Shown here: piece after piece, positions 23,763 to 37,810 of the stretch
Position numbering within the stretch: position 1 is the first letter of the stretch
How the letters are laid out: each line of letters begins with the position of its first letter
Origin: Panonychus citri
Taxonomy: Eukaryota; Arthropoda; Arachnida; Trombidiformes; Tetranychidae
Length of the DNA stretch: 64,000 nt
Assembly (NCBI RefSeq): GCF_014898815.1
Contig: NW_026515545.1
Span: 1 to 64,000 of the forward strand
Direction: 5' to 3'
Notes under the pieces: model-generated
Told to the model about the DNA's origin: nothing
The model's input: only the letters and a program-made list of their open reading frames with translations
The model's database searches: none
Position numbers and translations under genes: made by a program

Positions 23763-25547
23763 TCAAACATAAGTTTCGTTAATTGAGTGCATTGAATTGG
23801 TATCGATATTGTTATTATTATTATTATTATTGTCAGTGGTTAGGTTTAAATTGTTATTATTAATATTAATTGTATTATTGTTTACATTGGTGATAGCAAC
23901 TGAATTAAGATTCATATTGTTATTTAATCTTGCCTGACAGGTATTGGTGTTGGTCAGTCTATCTGATTGAGCCATTTTTGAGCAATGAAAAACTTGACCC
24001 AATTTTTTGCGAAACTTTTTACCAAATATACAATAGATGACGAAATTGATTGATGAATTGAGGCAAACAAGTAGATTACTGAAAATTACCGCCAATTCGT
24101 ATCCTGGGGCATTAAAAAACTCCATACAATTGACAACGAAAGCGGGTGCATTACAAGCTATAAAAATGGACACTAAAAGTACAAGCATAGAGGCGATGTT
24201 TAGTTCCGTTTCCTCTTGGTTTGTCAGGGTGGCTCGATTTCGTGAGGCTCTACGAATGGCTTTGTATATCTCGGTGTTAAGAGCGGTTAACAAGGAGAGT
24301 GGGATAATATAGAGAAGAGCAAGATTAAGACAGATATAATATAACCAATAATAGAGACGATTTTGTCGAAGTGCAGTTTTACGAACTGATTGACTGCCCT
24401 CAGGGGTTGTGAAAACTTCTATTTCTAAGAATCGAGGAATATTGTACAGAAAAGCTCCAACTGAGAGAAAAATTACCGCCCAAATGGCTCGATTTCGATT
24501 GGAAAATGTTCGTATACGAAAAGGGTGACACACGGCAAAGTATCTTTCAGCGGTGATCAAACATGTTGTCCATATTGATCCTGTTTGGGCAATCAAAGCC
24601 ATTGGATAAACGATGGTCACATAATAGGGAAGTGGATCATCGGGTACTTCGGTGTATTGATTGGGTGCAGGGTGAATTGGGAAATATTGATCTGGGTTTT
24701 CACTTGAAACTGAGAGTGATGATATTGTTGGATAATATTGATGTTGATGCTGATGAGGATTCTCACCAGATAAAGATGACGATGCAAGATTATCTGGATG
24801 ATAATAATCACTCAAAGAATCAATTATCGATAACGGTAATGGTGATGATGCTACTGAATTAGAGTCAATTAAACCATTTGGTAACCAAGATGTTGGTCTA
24901 ATTAGATTTAAAATTGATCTGTTGGCTATCGTTGAGGTGGATAAATTAAAATGAGAGTCAATGATTGCTCCAAAAGTATTAGGATAATCATAAGAACCAT
25001 TGAGATTTATATCACCATTGTTACTTTTAATTGAGTTAACTGAATCATCAACAATCAATGGATGATTATCATCATTTTTGAAAAAACTTTTCGATTCAAC
25101 AAGATATCGAGATGATGAAGAGGAAGACAAAGGTGTAGAAGATGATAAAGGTAATAACGATGAGGTATAAAAAGATGATGATGATGATGAAGGCGATGTT
25201 TTAATCATATGTACAGATGAAGAATCTGATACTGTTTCCGGCGGGCCACTCGCTGGAAAAGATAATGAATCGATTGATGGTAACACCATGGATGGAAGAT
25301 AATCACTTGGATTCTGTTTGGTGTTTGTCACCAATGCTGGTATTCCGAGCATGAGAAGAGCGTTAATCAATACTCCATTGTCGTAGATTGCGAGTACAGT
25401 CAAATAAACGTTGATGGGTTGACGTCTCATCTCATTGAAAGCATTCAAGATGAAAAGTGTCACTGTATTAGCCGATATACCAAACAGGCACATTGATGTT
25501 AATAAAACACCATAAAAATAAAATTCAACCCAAGGTTCAACTCTCAT
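23763..25547 (-). CDS. Rhodopsin-like GPCR, FMRFamide-receptor-like, with huge first extracellular loop
   Basis: This 594-residue, uninterrupted frame encodes a class A GPCR. TM1 is about residues 9-33 (with GISANTVTLFIL) and TM2 about 44-72. TM3 is about 306-330 and ends TTCLITAERYFAVCHPFR (ERY in place of DRY). TM4 ends VGAFLYNIPRFLEIEVF. TM5 is about 388-410 (NLALLYIIPLSLLTALN). TM6 begins ELNIASMLVLLVSIF, and TM7 carries NSSINFVIYCIFGKKFRKKL in place of NPxxY. YNIPRF and the TM7 segment resemble arthropod FMRFamide receptors. About 230 residues rich in Ser, Asn, Pro and Asp, with NGS/NLS-type glycosylation sites, lie between TM2 and TM3, and the usual Cys 25 residues before the ERY Arg is Val. 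The C-tail is Asn-rich. No intron sites are seen. The ligand is inferred only from resemblance. Confidence 0.85.
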   Translation of the reverse strand: MRVEPWVEFYFYGVLLTSMCLFGISANTVTLFILNAFNEMRRQPINVYLTVLAIYDNGVLINALLMLGIPALVTNTKQNPSDYLPSMVLPSIDSLSFPASGPPETVSDSSSVHMIKTSPSSSSSSFYTSSLLPLSSSTPLSSSSSSRYLVESKSFFKNDDNHPLIVDDSVNSIKSNNGDINLNGSYDYPNTFGAIIDSHFNLSTSTIANRSILNLIRPTSWLPNGLIDSNSVASSPLPLSIIDSLSDYYHPDNLASSSLSGENPHQHQHQYYPTISSLSVSSENPDQYFPIHPAPNQYTEVPDDPLPYYVTIVYPMALIAQTGSIWTTCLITAERYFAVCHPFRIRTFSNRNRAIWAVIFLSVGAFLYNIPRFLEIEVFTTPEGSQSVRKTALRQNRLYYWLYYICLNLALLYIIPLSLLTALNTEIYKAIRRASRNRATLTNQEETELNIASMLVLLVSIFIACNAPAFVVNCMEFFNAPGYELAVIFSNLLVCLNSSINFVIYCIFGKKFRKKLGQVFHCSKMAQSDRLTNTNTCQARLNNNMNLNSVAITNVNNNTININNNNLNLTTDNNNNNNNNIDTNSMHSINETYV

Positions 25548-28500
25548 GATGACTTATACCCCTTGACTTACTGCTGATTAGTTTAATTGTTGATTGAATT
25601 GAATATTTATTCCATTATATTAACATTTCATCCATTTCACAATCACAGGGTTTACTTTAATCCGATTGGAAAATACTGAAAATATTAGATGAAAAAAAAG
25701 TAATTATATTATATTAATTTGCCATCAACGAATAAAAAATCGCGCATCTTCAATATCGTAATCCCATAGATCTAAAGATTCTGAGCTTCTTTACCTGTCT
25801 ACGGCTTAATTCAATTTAAATTGATTGCATCCGTTTGAATTCATCAAATCACATCATGATCATCCTATTGATTCTCGTTTGTATTCATATAAAGGAAGAC
25901 AACAAAGAAAAAGGAAGATGAAAAAGATGAAAATTCTGTATACATATTACCATGGAAATGATTTTTTCGTACAAAATACAAAGCAGATTATCATAGTACA
26001 TGTATACGAACTGAGATGGAAAAATATGATGAAACTTCAAGAACAAGATGGTAACATGAGCAAGAAGCTAATTCAGAGAAATTGATGAAAGTTTCTGAAC
26101 CATGAGTTTTCAGGGAATTTGTTAAATCTCAATATGAGTTATGAGAAAAGGGGTTCGAGCTGATGATGGGAAGAAAACTTTTTTCCTCTCAATCGACTTA
26201 ACCTTTACAATGAACAGTTTACTCTCTTACATGATATTCATTTTACAAGTATCATGAAACTATTTGAGGTTCTAATTTATTAAATATCATCATCATTATA
26301 GTCAAAATCTCATTTGAATGATGATTCAATTTAAAGTCATCATCTTATTAGGCTTGTAAAACTCATAAAAATGTAAAATTCATGAAACAAAGACTTTGTA
26401 ACTACCATGAAAATGATGATTACTCAGTAATTTCAATTTGATAGTCTGAGAATCACAAGCATCTTAGTTGACAAGATCTCAAGAAAACCTTAACGAGCTC
26501 AAATGATTCTTAGTTAGAGTTCAGTTCTTACATCATGAAAATCTCATAAAACTTAATTTATCTCTCCCTCTCTTTCTTGAAAACAGATTCTCATCTCAGG
26601 AATTTGTTTCCTGGTTAAATGTGATTGAATTCATATTTCAATTAAGATAATAATAGAATCTCATCCTTGTAACCTTTGTTATCACATTCATCTAATCACA
26701 ATTTACCTGAAATGTTCAATCTTAATTTATAAACTATCATCTAATATAATTATCTAATCATCATCATCTCCAGGTAGAAACCATGTTATCGCTTCCAGTA
26801 ATTTGTAGTAGTTAATCACAATTAAATATTAATATTACATTTATAAAGCTAATTGAGTTGATACAAAATAATTAATGAACTAGCAAAAAGCAAATTAGAT
26901 TAATAATTATCACTAATCAAGTATATTAATACATTTTGAACAATAAATTGGTCAATAATTAAATAAGTAATTATATATATACTATTAGACTAATCAGTTG
27001 ACTAATTAACTTATAACAACATTATCATACTCTTGATAATATTAAACTAACTGGGAAGGATGAAATGAAAGTGGATTGATAAAGTTAATCCAAGTAAAAA
27101 TTTATCAGTTAATCAACTGACAATTCAACTAATAATGTTTCTGCCCTGAGGCAATTCAGGTTATTACATATTAATATTATCTTGTTATTATTATTATTAT
27201 CATTTTGTAGCATTTAAGGAGTAAAAAAGTAATAATATTTTGCCTTAAGATGTTGACTCTAAGGTTGATTGATAATCTTTATTGTACTTTTAATTGTTGT
27301 GAACAATTAAAGCCAATTTAGGAAAGATACAATTTATATCCGCTCTAATCATTTGATTGTTCGTGATTGCTTAATCAATTCTGACTTTTGCTTGAAAATT
27401 TCAATTATTCATTTGATTCAAGTTGAAAATTAATTTGTAATGATTGTTTCAACTGTAATTGTTTCATGCTAAACATCATGAATCAAACCATTCATGATTA
27501 TATTAGTTCATTGAATATTAATGAACTTTTTAGTTGATTTTTTTTATGTATTTACATTTTATGTACTTGTAATCTTCATGAAGTAATGATATTGTGTAAT
27601 TCCTGGTTCATTGTAATGAAGATTATAATTAAAGTATTGATTTTTTTTGAATATTGAATATCAAAATTAAATGACAAATATAAAATTAGCTGATAAGTTA
27701 TTAAGCTGAAATTTTGTTTACCTTTAGTTGAATGAAACTTTCTCATGTTACTATTAGATGTTTATTCATAGTATATTGTTTACTCATGATAAAACTTCAG
27801 GATCTTATTAATGGTTAACAATTGTAATTATGTACTGTTAACGAAAAGTTAATTGAAATATGAGAACTACAGGAAAATTGTGAATCATAATAATCAGATG
27901 AACAATCCATGCAATGATGCAGAATATAAATTGAACTAAGAGTGAAGCGAAAAACTGAAAAGTTCAGTAAATATGAATATTTATACTTCAATAAATAATA
28001 GTAAATGTTCAATAAGAAAATTGAATTCATCCCCTGACCCTCTCTCAGAGATTAAACATAATGATGTAAACAATAAGAAAAGCCTATGCCCTGAATAATT
28101 CTGAAAGACTATTATTATCCTCATGAATTGGAACAAATTTTTTTTGTCTTTCCATCCATTCAATGTTTCATTTGAGTGTTAATGCATATTAATTGTAAGA
28201 AAACTGAGTAATTGTCTCATCAATTACGGTTATATATATAAAGTGTTTGAACAAATTGTTATCCAAGTAAAAACCCCATGATTATATTCATGTATCTCAG
28301 GGTAATCCTGATAAGAATGCTTTCAATAAGCAGTCAACAATCAACTAATAACAACAATTGATAATATTCATGCTTGTTAGTTAAAGGTAATGTCAAAAAG
28401 TTATTTTCACACTTGGAAAAAGTTAAGATTATTATCATTATTTGTATGATTACTTAGTTGATCATTATTGTTATCATTCAGTCTCATGTTTGATATTGTT

Positions 28501-31500
28501 GTTTATATTATTTTCATGCTCATCTTCAGAACTCATGGAAATAACCAGGGTGGAGAGTGGAAGTAGCTAATAGAAGAATCCTTTGCAATTCTATTATTTT
28601 TATTCTTCGTTTTTGTTTTGTTTATCTGAATACTAAAGAGAAAGAGCAAAAAAATGTCAACAATATAATCTGAATGATGAATTCGGTGTACTTTTCTTGT
28701 TGTTATTGTTTCTTTCATGATACTACTCGGAGTAAATATCACCCTGAATCTATTTACTCTCTCATGAACATTCAAAAATAACAACAATGTTCCACTTTTG
28801 TTTCCAAAGTTTTTCCTCTTTCACCAAGTAACGATTATCTCTCGGATTCTGTAACAAGATTTCATTTCATCATCATGGTGAAAATAATGATGAGAAATGT
28901 CCTCGTGTCTTTAAATAAAAGATAAGTCAAAGGTTAACATATGAATAAAATTTATGTTCTTCAACTTACCTAATAGCTGAGATAGAATTCACCATGATAA
29001 AAAAAGAAGCTCATGATCCCATGGCAATTATTTAGTATGATACTAGTTGGAAATAAAGTTAAACTGGGAGATGAAGTGTTGAAAACACTGATAGTTGATT
29101 ATGGTGACAATTCATGGGATCATTTATCATGAGTGAAAGAAAATGGGTAATGATCATGGTGATAAAATGAGTTATTAAAATATCATCTAATGTTAATAAC
29201 AATGTTAACTCGATAGCACTCACTTAGTTTTCTTGATAGGCAATCAATTTACTAAATTATGACAATTATTGTTGACGATAAAATTGTTGTCTAAGCAAAT
29301 TGCAACACCCAAATTTCATCACTCATACAATAATTGTAGTGATAAAAAGTTAACCTGATAAAGTTAATGGTGCTTTTATCCTTAACTCAATCAATTCCTG
29401 GTTAAGGAAATGAATTATCAATAAATGAGTTGAAACATTGTGTTTAAATTGATGTGTCACCTCGCGATTATCATGAAATGTCACAGACAATTGATGAGTT
29501 TCATAATTTGCTTTCTCTTTCATCATGATAACCTAAATTTCCTGTTTAAATGTTTGAATTGGCTGAATTTTAGAAAGGAAAAAAGCTCATTTATAATAAA
29601 CGAAAAATTCTTTGACAATTTGGTTTTTCGTTATTCTTTTTCCTTCCATCACCTCGAATAGATGTGAACTAACTGTCCAAGGGTGACAATGACCCAATGG
29701 TCAATGGTTTAAGTTATGGTCAAGTTATTTTAATATGGTGACAAAATTTTCCTCACTTCATTTATCTTAAAAAGGTTTTTCAGTCAACTTTTCTCACAAC
29801 ATTGAAAAGTTCATTCTCATTGAATTCTCACTATCATGGTGGTGATAAGATCTAAATTGTTTGTTTTTCCTCGAGTCAATTAAGGAAAAGTTTCAACAAG
29901 ATAAACAATCTTTTTTAGATTAATCGCCATTGATTAGTAACAATCAATTGATTCAGTTGATACAAAAGCAAGAGAAATTGCTAAAAAGACTCAAAATCTA
30001 ACACATGATGGATTTCATGATAAAACGATAAGTCATGAAATGAGAAGGTTCAAAAATCGCTGATTTATTTTCAGATTTTCTGGTCATTATCATCTAATTG
30101 CAATGATTTGAATCCAGGAAAAAAGTATTCGCAAAAGTTTCAACAACAATTAGCCATTCATTTGATGTTGATTCAATTTAATTCAACAATTAGATTGAGT
30201 TAACATGATTAAAGTATTTTTGATTTGAGGTAGCAAATTAAATCTATTAATCTGAATAACTTTTTAAAGGCTACAGCTAAATTGTTATCACAATTTAACA
30301 TAGACATCAAGAGTAACATGATTAGATTAACATGTCAATCAAATTAGAAACAGAAAGTTGCAATTAGTTTGATTAAGGTCAAGATTGTCAAGTTTTTAAA
30401 ACTGTCACAATTTATACTTGAAAAGTTAAAGTTGATCAGAGTTAATCAACTGATAATAATCATCAAGATAAATTGTCACAATGAACAACAACAGTTAATC
30501 TGACAATTTGTTTGACTTTTTTTTCACCAATTTTTCAATAATCTCATTTTGATTGTGTTGTCATTGTAACTGTTAATTAAGTTGATTCAGTTGTATTTTT
30601 TATTACCCAATCAACAACAATGTGAACAGAAATGATAATCTATCAAATTATCATCATCATCTTATAATAAATAAAATTGGTTGACAACAAATTGTAGGTA
30701 ACAATCAATCAAATAATTTCAATTATCATTATTGTTCAAATCAAATACAATTTATAACATAAATCATTGGATAAAGTTAATTCAGCTTGACAGTATTATC
30801 ATTATTTTCAATTTACATGATTAGTTTAATCCAATTATTATCCAAAAGGGATGTTTACTTTTTTTTTCATTCATTTTCACATATCATGTTTCAGGAATAC
30901 ATTTTTCATCAGATTACCATTGATGATTATCTGTATTCATGGTAATTTGAACGGTAATTTATTGAATGGTTAACGATGAATATAATTTTCCCAATCAATT
31001 GTTGTTATCAATTGAATTTCAATAATGATCATGATAGTTATCAAGTTGACTTTGATTGAAAAGTATTGAGATGAAGTGATGAAAAGTTTGCAACACATCA
31101 ATTGATTGTAATCAGAATCAATATAAATACGAGACAATATTATTTATGTGAATATCAATTGGATTGAACTTTTTTGTTCTCAGGGGGGAAGAAAAAAAAA
31201 TGAAGAATTTCATCAACTTTTCTTATATTATAAAGAATAGAAAAAAAAACTGAGAATTCTGTAAGTTTATCTCATGTTGCTTCTGAAAGGATGTCTTGTA
31301 TTTACCGAGTTATTATTATCTAAATCTGACACTGAGATGAAATTTCTCATATTTGTTAGATAATAAAATGCTAGGTTAAGGTTTTATTTTCACTGTGAAC
31401 AAAAAATAACTTTAAAAAGATAATGTTATCATGTTGTATACTGAGAATCACCTAATGGAATACCTAAGGTCTCAATAGAAAAATTCTTAGCATTTGGTTA

Positions 31501-33600
31501 CTTCTATCGGAAGATATTAGTACATGAGAATAGATGTAAAAGAGAAACTTGTAAGTTGGAGGATTCGAAATGATTTATTGTCATTGTTCTAAGTATATGA
31601 ACAAAGAAAAAGGAAACAAAAGAAACAGATTATTTGAAAATTCGGTGAAAAATATCATGGGAATCATTGAGGGATAATTGTTATTCTAGTAATATCGCTA
31701 ATACATATTAGATGTACTACTCATCCTCTTTTTGTTTGTATGTTTTTCTGTGTCTCTGTTAATAGTTTTCTCAAATCATCATGATGATCAATCTTTAATG
31801 ATGAACAGATTTGTGATCAAAACCAAAGAGTGAGACTTGAAAACTACATGGGAATTCAATGGTGACTCTATTTTTCATATATATTAATAATAATAACCAT
31901 CTTTCTCTGAGTGTCTCTTCATATCATCTTCTTTACCTTCATTCCATGATGATGATGTATCATCATATTCAGTTGACATGATGATGATTCCCTTTTATAC
32001 TTGAATGTACATTGAATAATCAATCAATTTTATCATCACAATATTGTCAATCTATAAACTGGTCATCAACCAGAATCAAAGTAAACATAATCTGTCCATG
32101 GATTGAGTTGTGAGTGTGAAAATAAAAGTTTATCTTATTGTTATCAACAATTATTGTTTGGTTAGTTGATATTAAATTGTTGCTAATAAATTTATTAGTA
32201 TAAAAACCATTACAATCAACAAATTTCTCGAGAAAAGTTCAACCTTTTCCATGTAGAGAAACCGAGATAATTAATAAATGGATTAAAATTGACTATTGAG
32301 TCAAGGGAATACCATTTACACCATATACAGATTATCGTCAGAACTTTTTTGAAATTTCAGTCTCCATATTTGCTATCATGTAATATCTATTAGCATCCAA
32401 CCTAGAGTTACATGAACTTTTATTCAATCATTTTTGCTGCCATATTTATGATAAAGTAATCAATTGATGCTAAAGTGATGCAAAATATTATATTGCTGAA
32501 TTTATCCTAGATGAACTTATCATGATAATAAGATTTAAACTGTTACAATTTAGGGAACGATAAAGGAATTGCTACAATTTATATCTAACAAGGGAAAATA
32601 ACATTATTTTGATATTTTTTTTCTGTTTTCTCTAAATTTTCAATTCAATGTTTATTTATCTCTCATGAAAATATCAGTTGAAATTGGTTTTCATGGGGCA
32701 AAATATATGAGCCTTAACACCAGAATCTGCACTAATGCAATTGATAGATGATCAGAAATTCAAGTAACAAAATCTAATTTCGTAAAAGAAACAGAAACGA
32801 TAAAAAAAAGAACACAGAACAAATAAAATAATAAGAGGATAGAATGTGAAGAAAAAAAAATATTAGATAACATGAATATTTTCATGAGACTTTGTTCATT
32901 TGTCTTTACCGTTATTCACAAGTAAGGACAGTGACAAATATTATCAGGTAAAAGACTTTAATATGAAATTATTATTATCACTTGACATTCTTGAGAACAG
33001 AATTTACTTTTTCAAGAACTTGATGAGAAATAAAAATCTCTATAAATATTGAAACCACCCTGATACAGAAATCTTTTCATGAGGTTCACTTGAACTACCT
33101 GAGCAATTTGATTACCTGTGAATGCTTAGGAAAATGCTGACTTGGGATTGACTTTGAAAACTTTCAAATTGATAATCTCCCCTGTTTTCCTCATGTCATA
33201 CATAACATTCAAGGATTCTGAACAACGTGTTCTGAATAATATTTCATTATGATTAAAACTCTGCAAGGTGAAAATAAAGCTCAGTTATCAGCAGTATTTT
33301 CTGTTCATTGATTAACTTTCTATTGAATATTAATCATCAGCATTTAGTTAATTATTTGCATTATAAATCTACACGTGTAGCCATTAAAATCTGTCAAAAT
33401 GTTTCCAATCTAATGAATATTATCATAATGAATCAACTGTTATTATTTTCTGCCTTTGTTGGAATCACCATGATGCATGATGATGATAATATCTTTTACT
33501 TTGTTGTTGAATTGCCTCTTCAATAATCCCTTTTTTTTCAAGAGTCGGTTTCATGTGAGGAGGAAAAAAGATTCAAGTTATAATTAATATTACTTTAATC
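25548..33600. other. Gene-poor AT-rich region
   Basis: Only short open frames without domain, splice or compositional support occur (for example around 25825-26085, 28533-28787 and 29440-29661). The words CATGA and ATCATGAT are frequent. A possible GTAAAG donor near 25797 on the minus strand could belong to a 5' untranslated exon of the GPCR. Confidence 0.45.
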
Positions 33601-33666
33601 ATGGAAATAATAATAATCTGGTGAATATTTTCATCGAGTTCTGCTCAGTATGTTCAGAATTTTTCT

Positions 33667-33833
33667 AATTACAAATACGTTGTTCCAAGGTTTCTTCATG
33701 TTCCTTTATATTAATATATCTTTTCGCCTTATTACAATATATTCCCCCACTCTCTTTCTGATCGCTGTCAAAATCAATAGGAACTTTATATCGTTCCTGA
33801 GGAGTTTTCCGCACCTCAGACACCCTAATTATC
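33667..33833 (-). CDS. Exon-like segment, unidentified
   Basis: On the minus strand, after an AATTAG acceptor-like site, the frame reads EVRKTPQERYKVPIDFDSDQ, continues ESGGIY and ends at TAG near 33667. The segment is less AT-rich than its surroundings and hydrophilic, as expected of real protein. A possible internal donor (GTAATA) follows GGIY. The opposite strand also has an open but very hydrophobic frame. No family is recognised, and no partner exon is proven. Confidence 0.25.
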
Positions 33834-36800
33834 TTGATAACTACATGGATATTCAGGAAATAGAGGATAGAATTTCTTGTTACTGATTATTCTGTATAAT
33901 TCACTCATGTTAATTATATAAGTCAAAGTAATTTCATTAATTAATCACTTTCATCTATCGATGAGTAAAAAAATATTTTATTGATCGATAATTAAGTTGA
34001 TCGTAATTAATAATGAAATTGATTATATTCACTGATGACATTAATGATAACTGTTCATCACAAAAGTTTGATTAAAAATTAATTATCATTGAAAATCAAT
34101 AGTTACCTTAACTTTTATTGATTGTAAATTGTTTCTAAATTAAATGATGTCAATGAATAACAATGAAGCTCACAATTAAAAGTTGGTCACACAATTAACC
34201 AATTAAATGAGCACAAATATCTATTGATTGTATCCAAACGTGAGTAACAATGACGCAGAAACAATTAATCAAATCAATTTGATTGTTTATTATTGAAAAC
34301 ATTGAACAATTCAACTTTGATTATCGGTGACATTGTAATGGATTTAACTTATTTTTTTATTGATTGTTGAACATTTTCATTGAGTTAATGGTGAAAATTG
34401 ACTGATTTAAAGTCAGTAGTTAGATTAACTGAATTGTAATTGTAACGATTTTTTTTCTCACAAATTAATCATTTAAAAAGTGATAACAGAAAAAACTTTG
34501 TTCACTCTAAGTATAAATTGTCATCTTTAACGGTTTAGTGTTGAGTTGAATTCATGATAAAATTCAATAATCAACTGAGAATATAATGTTCATGATGATA
34601 TTATTTCTCTTCCAGGGTGATTCATTCACCCCCTGAAAATAGCATCGACTCAGAATAAGCTCGAAAAAAAAAGTTCCATATCACCGACATATTCATTATT
34701 CTTATGACAATAAGTAACATCATTAACCTTTTTTTTGGTCCTTCGGTTTACCCTCATCATCATTACATGAAATTCAAGTTCTAAATCAATTTCGTTGATT
34801 CATTTTTACAAATTCGGTTAATCAATCTAACAAATTGTCCACTTTATCTTGACAATTGGTCGCTAGATAATTAATTTATTATCTAGTGGATTAGATTTGA
34901 TCTAACTTGTTAACAGTTCAAATCTCTTCAATATGATAACAGTGATACCCAAAGAAACTTGATTAAAGTTAAACTCATAGGAAATCGTGAGGATGAAAAG
35001 GATGAGCATTGAAAGTTTTATCTTTCGATGGATAGAAAAAGTATTAGAACTCGAAAATGATCATTAGTTGGAGAAAACTTTTTTTCGTTACTTTTTCTGA
35101 TCTAGAAATTTGTTCATCTATTAAGCTTTTCCTTACCCAAAGGCAGATTGTTTTTTTTCCTCAGCATCTTGAGAGTAAAAAGAGGAAGAGGAAGTGAGAA
35201 GGTGAAACTGTATTAAGGTGAAAAAATATCGGTTTAGTAATAATATGATCATCGTTGTAAAGGATAACCCATTAATTTAATTCGGTTCTCTTTTTCTCTT
35301 GCTATTCAACGGAAATTGTTATTTCATGTTAACAGAATTTCATCTGGAAAACTGAAACTTTATTGTTATTTTTTTCACCAACAATCAACAAATTGTTTCG
35401 ATATTATCAACTGATTAGTTTTCCATTTCCTTCAATTCTCATGGGTCGTAAAAACTTTTCAAACTATCAATTGAATTAGTTTAATAATTTTTTTTTTCAG
35501 TAAAAATCCATTAATTTCATTCAATTATAAACCAATTGAGCGAAATTAAAATTTCAAAAGTAAACAATTAACACTTAATATTGAATAAATTGTATCATTA
35601 ATTTCAATTATGATTATACAATTTGAAATAAAGATCTGACACTTTCCAATTTAACCAAACTCCATTTCTGCTTTGCTAATTAAGTTAATTGCAATACGGT
35701 TTATACAGAAATTAACATGTCTGGTGAGTAAAATTATTTCATCACCAAATACAATTAATTTCAGATTAACTACATATATTAATATACGTCAAGAAAATTA
35801 ATTCATTCATAATATTTAGGAATAGGAAATAAGTTCAGATTTATGGAAATGTTAATGCTTTAAATACAATTGTCAAGGATTTTATGAAGCTTGAGGAAGC
35901 AAAAAATGAGATGCAAAAAGTTTATCAAATTATCTTTGCTTCTTACTGAAAGAAATTCAGTCAGAACTTTTTTTCTCCTACAATGAGTATATCAGAATCA
36001 TATTATATCCAGGAAGTTAAACTTTAGTCCAAGAGGAAGAAAAATAAACAAAAAATGTAAGATAAATCGCTTTATTTGCACAGAGAATCAAAAGTTTTTA
36101 CAATATTACATGATGAGAATAGTTATTTCCTCTTTGCTGAATTTTCAGTTCCTCCAATGAGATTATCATGATTATATCGCACTCATTATGCCAGAATGTA
36201 CTTGAAGAAACTTGTATATACATCATTTAGATGATCATGTTGAAAACATTTCATAAACATTGGGTCAAAGTGGGTTAGGTGATGATGAGGATGAAAACAT
36301 TGACCAATATTTGATTAAATTACTTGCCATGAAAACCGGAAGAAACTTTCATGTCTTAATCAACTTTAGTGTTAGCATGTGGATTCAGTTGAGAAGATTA
36401 TTATTATAATATTGATCATATTTTTAATCATCCTCATCACTCAAAATTAGATTGATAAGTTAAAGACAAGTAGGTAAGTATTGACCATCCAAAAAGTAAA
36501 GATGACCACTAGTACAGAGGCTAAACTGTCCAGTTGACCCAAGATAGTAGTAAGAAGATGTGGGAATTCAGTGTCTCTCTCAGTAGTTGATTAATCAAGG
36601 AGATAGAAAGATAGATGATGATCAATATTATAATAAATATATACAGGAATATCTCTAATATTTTGATGGTCACTAAGTCCAAGGGTGACCAGTCTATTTA
36701 CTAGAATGGTCAAAATTGTCTAAGTAACAATAAGGAGGCAAAACTGGATCACTATTCAATTCATACAGAGTGTATTGATTATACTGTTGATCATCATTAT

Positions 36801-36927
36801 CCACATCATCATCATTATAATCTCAATCGACTATTGTTATTATTTTTTACTTCTTGTTGAGTAACTTAATATAATCATCATGAGGAGATGATGACGATAA
36901 TAATAATGAATCTAATATTAGGTTATC

Positions 36928-37125
36928 ATGGAACAGGAAAAAACATTGATTATTTCAGTCAATATGGTTTTGACTTTTGTCTTGTTGTTTACATTCTCAT
37001 TGATAATCAGTAAATGGTCACAATTATTTTATGGTCAGTTAATTTCACCATCAAAACGAGTGCTGAGTCAAATAATTAAAAGGAGAAATGATGACCATTG
37101 GGATAAAGTTCTGGAAAAGTTTTGA
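36928..37125 (+). CDS. Possible small secreted peptide precursor (65 aa)
   Basis: The frame begins with a hydrophobic leader (MVLTFVLLFTFSLIIS) followed by about 36 polar residues with two basic cleavage-like sites (SPSKRV and IIKRRN) and a C-terminus DDHWDKVLEKF. That architecture is typical of a neuropeptide or hormone precursor, but the peptide is not one I know and no promoter or splice evidence supports it. Confidence 0.25.
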   Translation: MEQEKTLIISVNMVLTFVLLFTFSLIISKWSQLFYGQLISPSKRVLSQIIKRRNDDHWDKVLEKF

Positions 37126-37579
37126 CCACTGAGAGTTTGACCCTGAACTTTTCTGTTTCATTATTAATGTTAGTTACAATTTTTTCTAATTGTCTTACGG
37201 AAAGAGTTTATTTTCATTTAATAATTAAATAAATTCTACAATGATTCCAAAATGAATATCATGTTACGTTTAAAAAAATATCTCTACGATCATAACAAAC
37301 TTATGGATCAATAATGACCTTTTTTCGCTTCGTTAGATTTTTTTTATATTAATTTAACTGAATTAGAGCCTTTTTTGCACAATATAGTATTAATAGTTGA
37401 ATTCATTAAATAGAGTAAATAATGACAATAAAGATGACGATTTAGATATCAAATGATCATTTGATGCTCATGAAAATCAATTGAAATTCTAGAAGATGAA
37501 GTTTCTACTTAGTCTCTCGGTTGTCAAACAGAGATATTCAGATAACTATACTCAATGTGTTCAATTTGAATTTGTAATT

Positions 37580-37810
37580 TTAGACAAAATTGTAACTTTT
37601 TATCATGTTTTCCCATTTAAATTGCTTCAGAATTTGATCCCATGCATCCCTATTGAAAAGCGATAGATGTACAAACAAAACATCAAGATAATAGTTCATG
37701 TATGTTACATGAACTTTAACTTGAATTGGAATTGGATTTTGATGCATCAGGTTATCATCATGTTCCATTGACCGTAAACATAAAAATAATATTGCTCTTT
37801 CATCATTCAA
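37580..37810 (-). CDS. Exon-like open frame, unidentified
   Basis: The minus-strand frame ends in NRDAWDQILKQFKWENMI and a stop near 37580. Its upstream part (HQNPIPIQVKVHVTYMNYY) has ordinary protein composition. No clear acceptor was found, and no family is recognised. It is listed because its C-terminus resembles that of the frame at 36928-37125 on the other strand. Confidence 0.2.
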   Translation of the reverse strand: MNDERAILFLCLRSMEHDDNLMHQNPIPIQVKVHVTYMNYYLDVLFVHLSLFNRDAWDQILKQFKWENMIKSYNFV

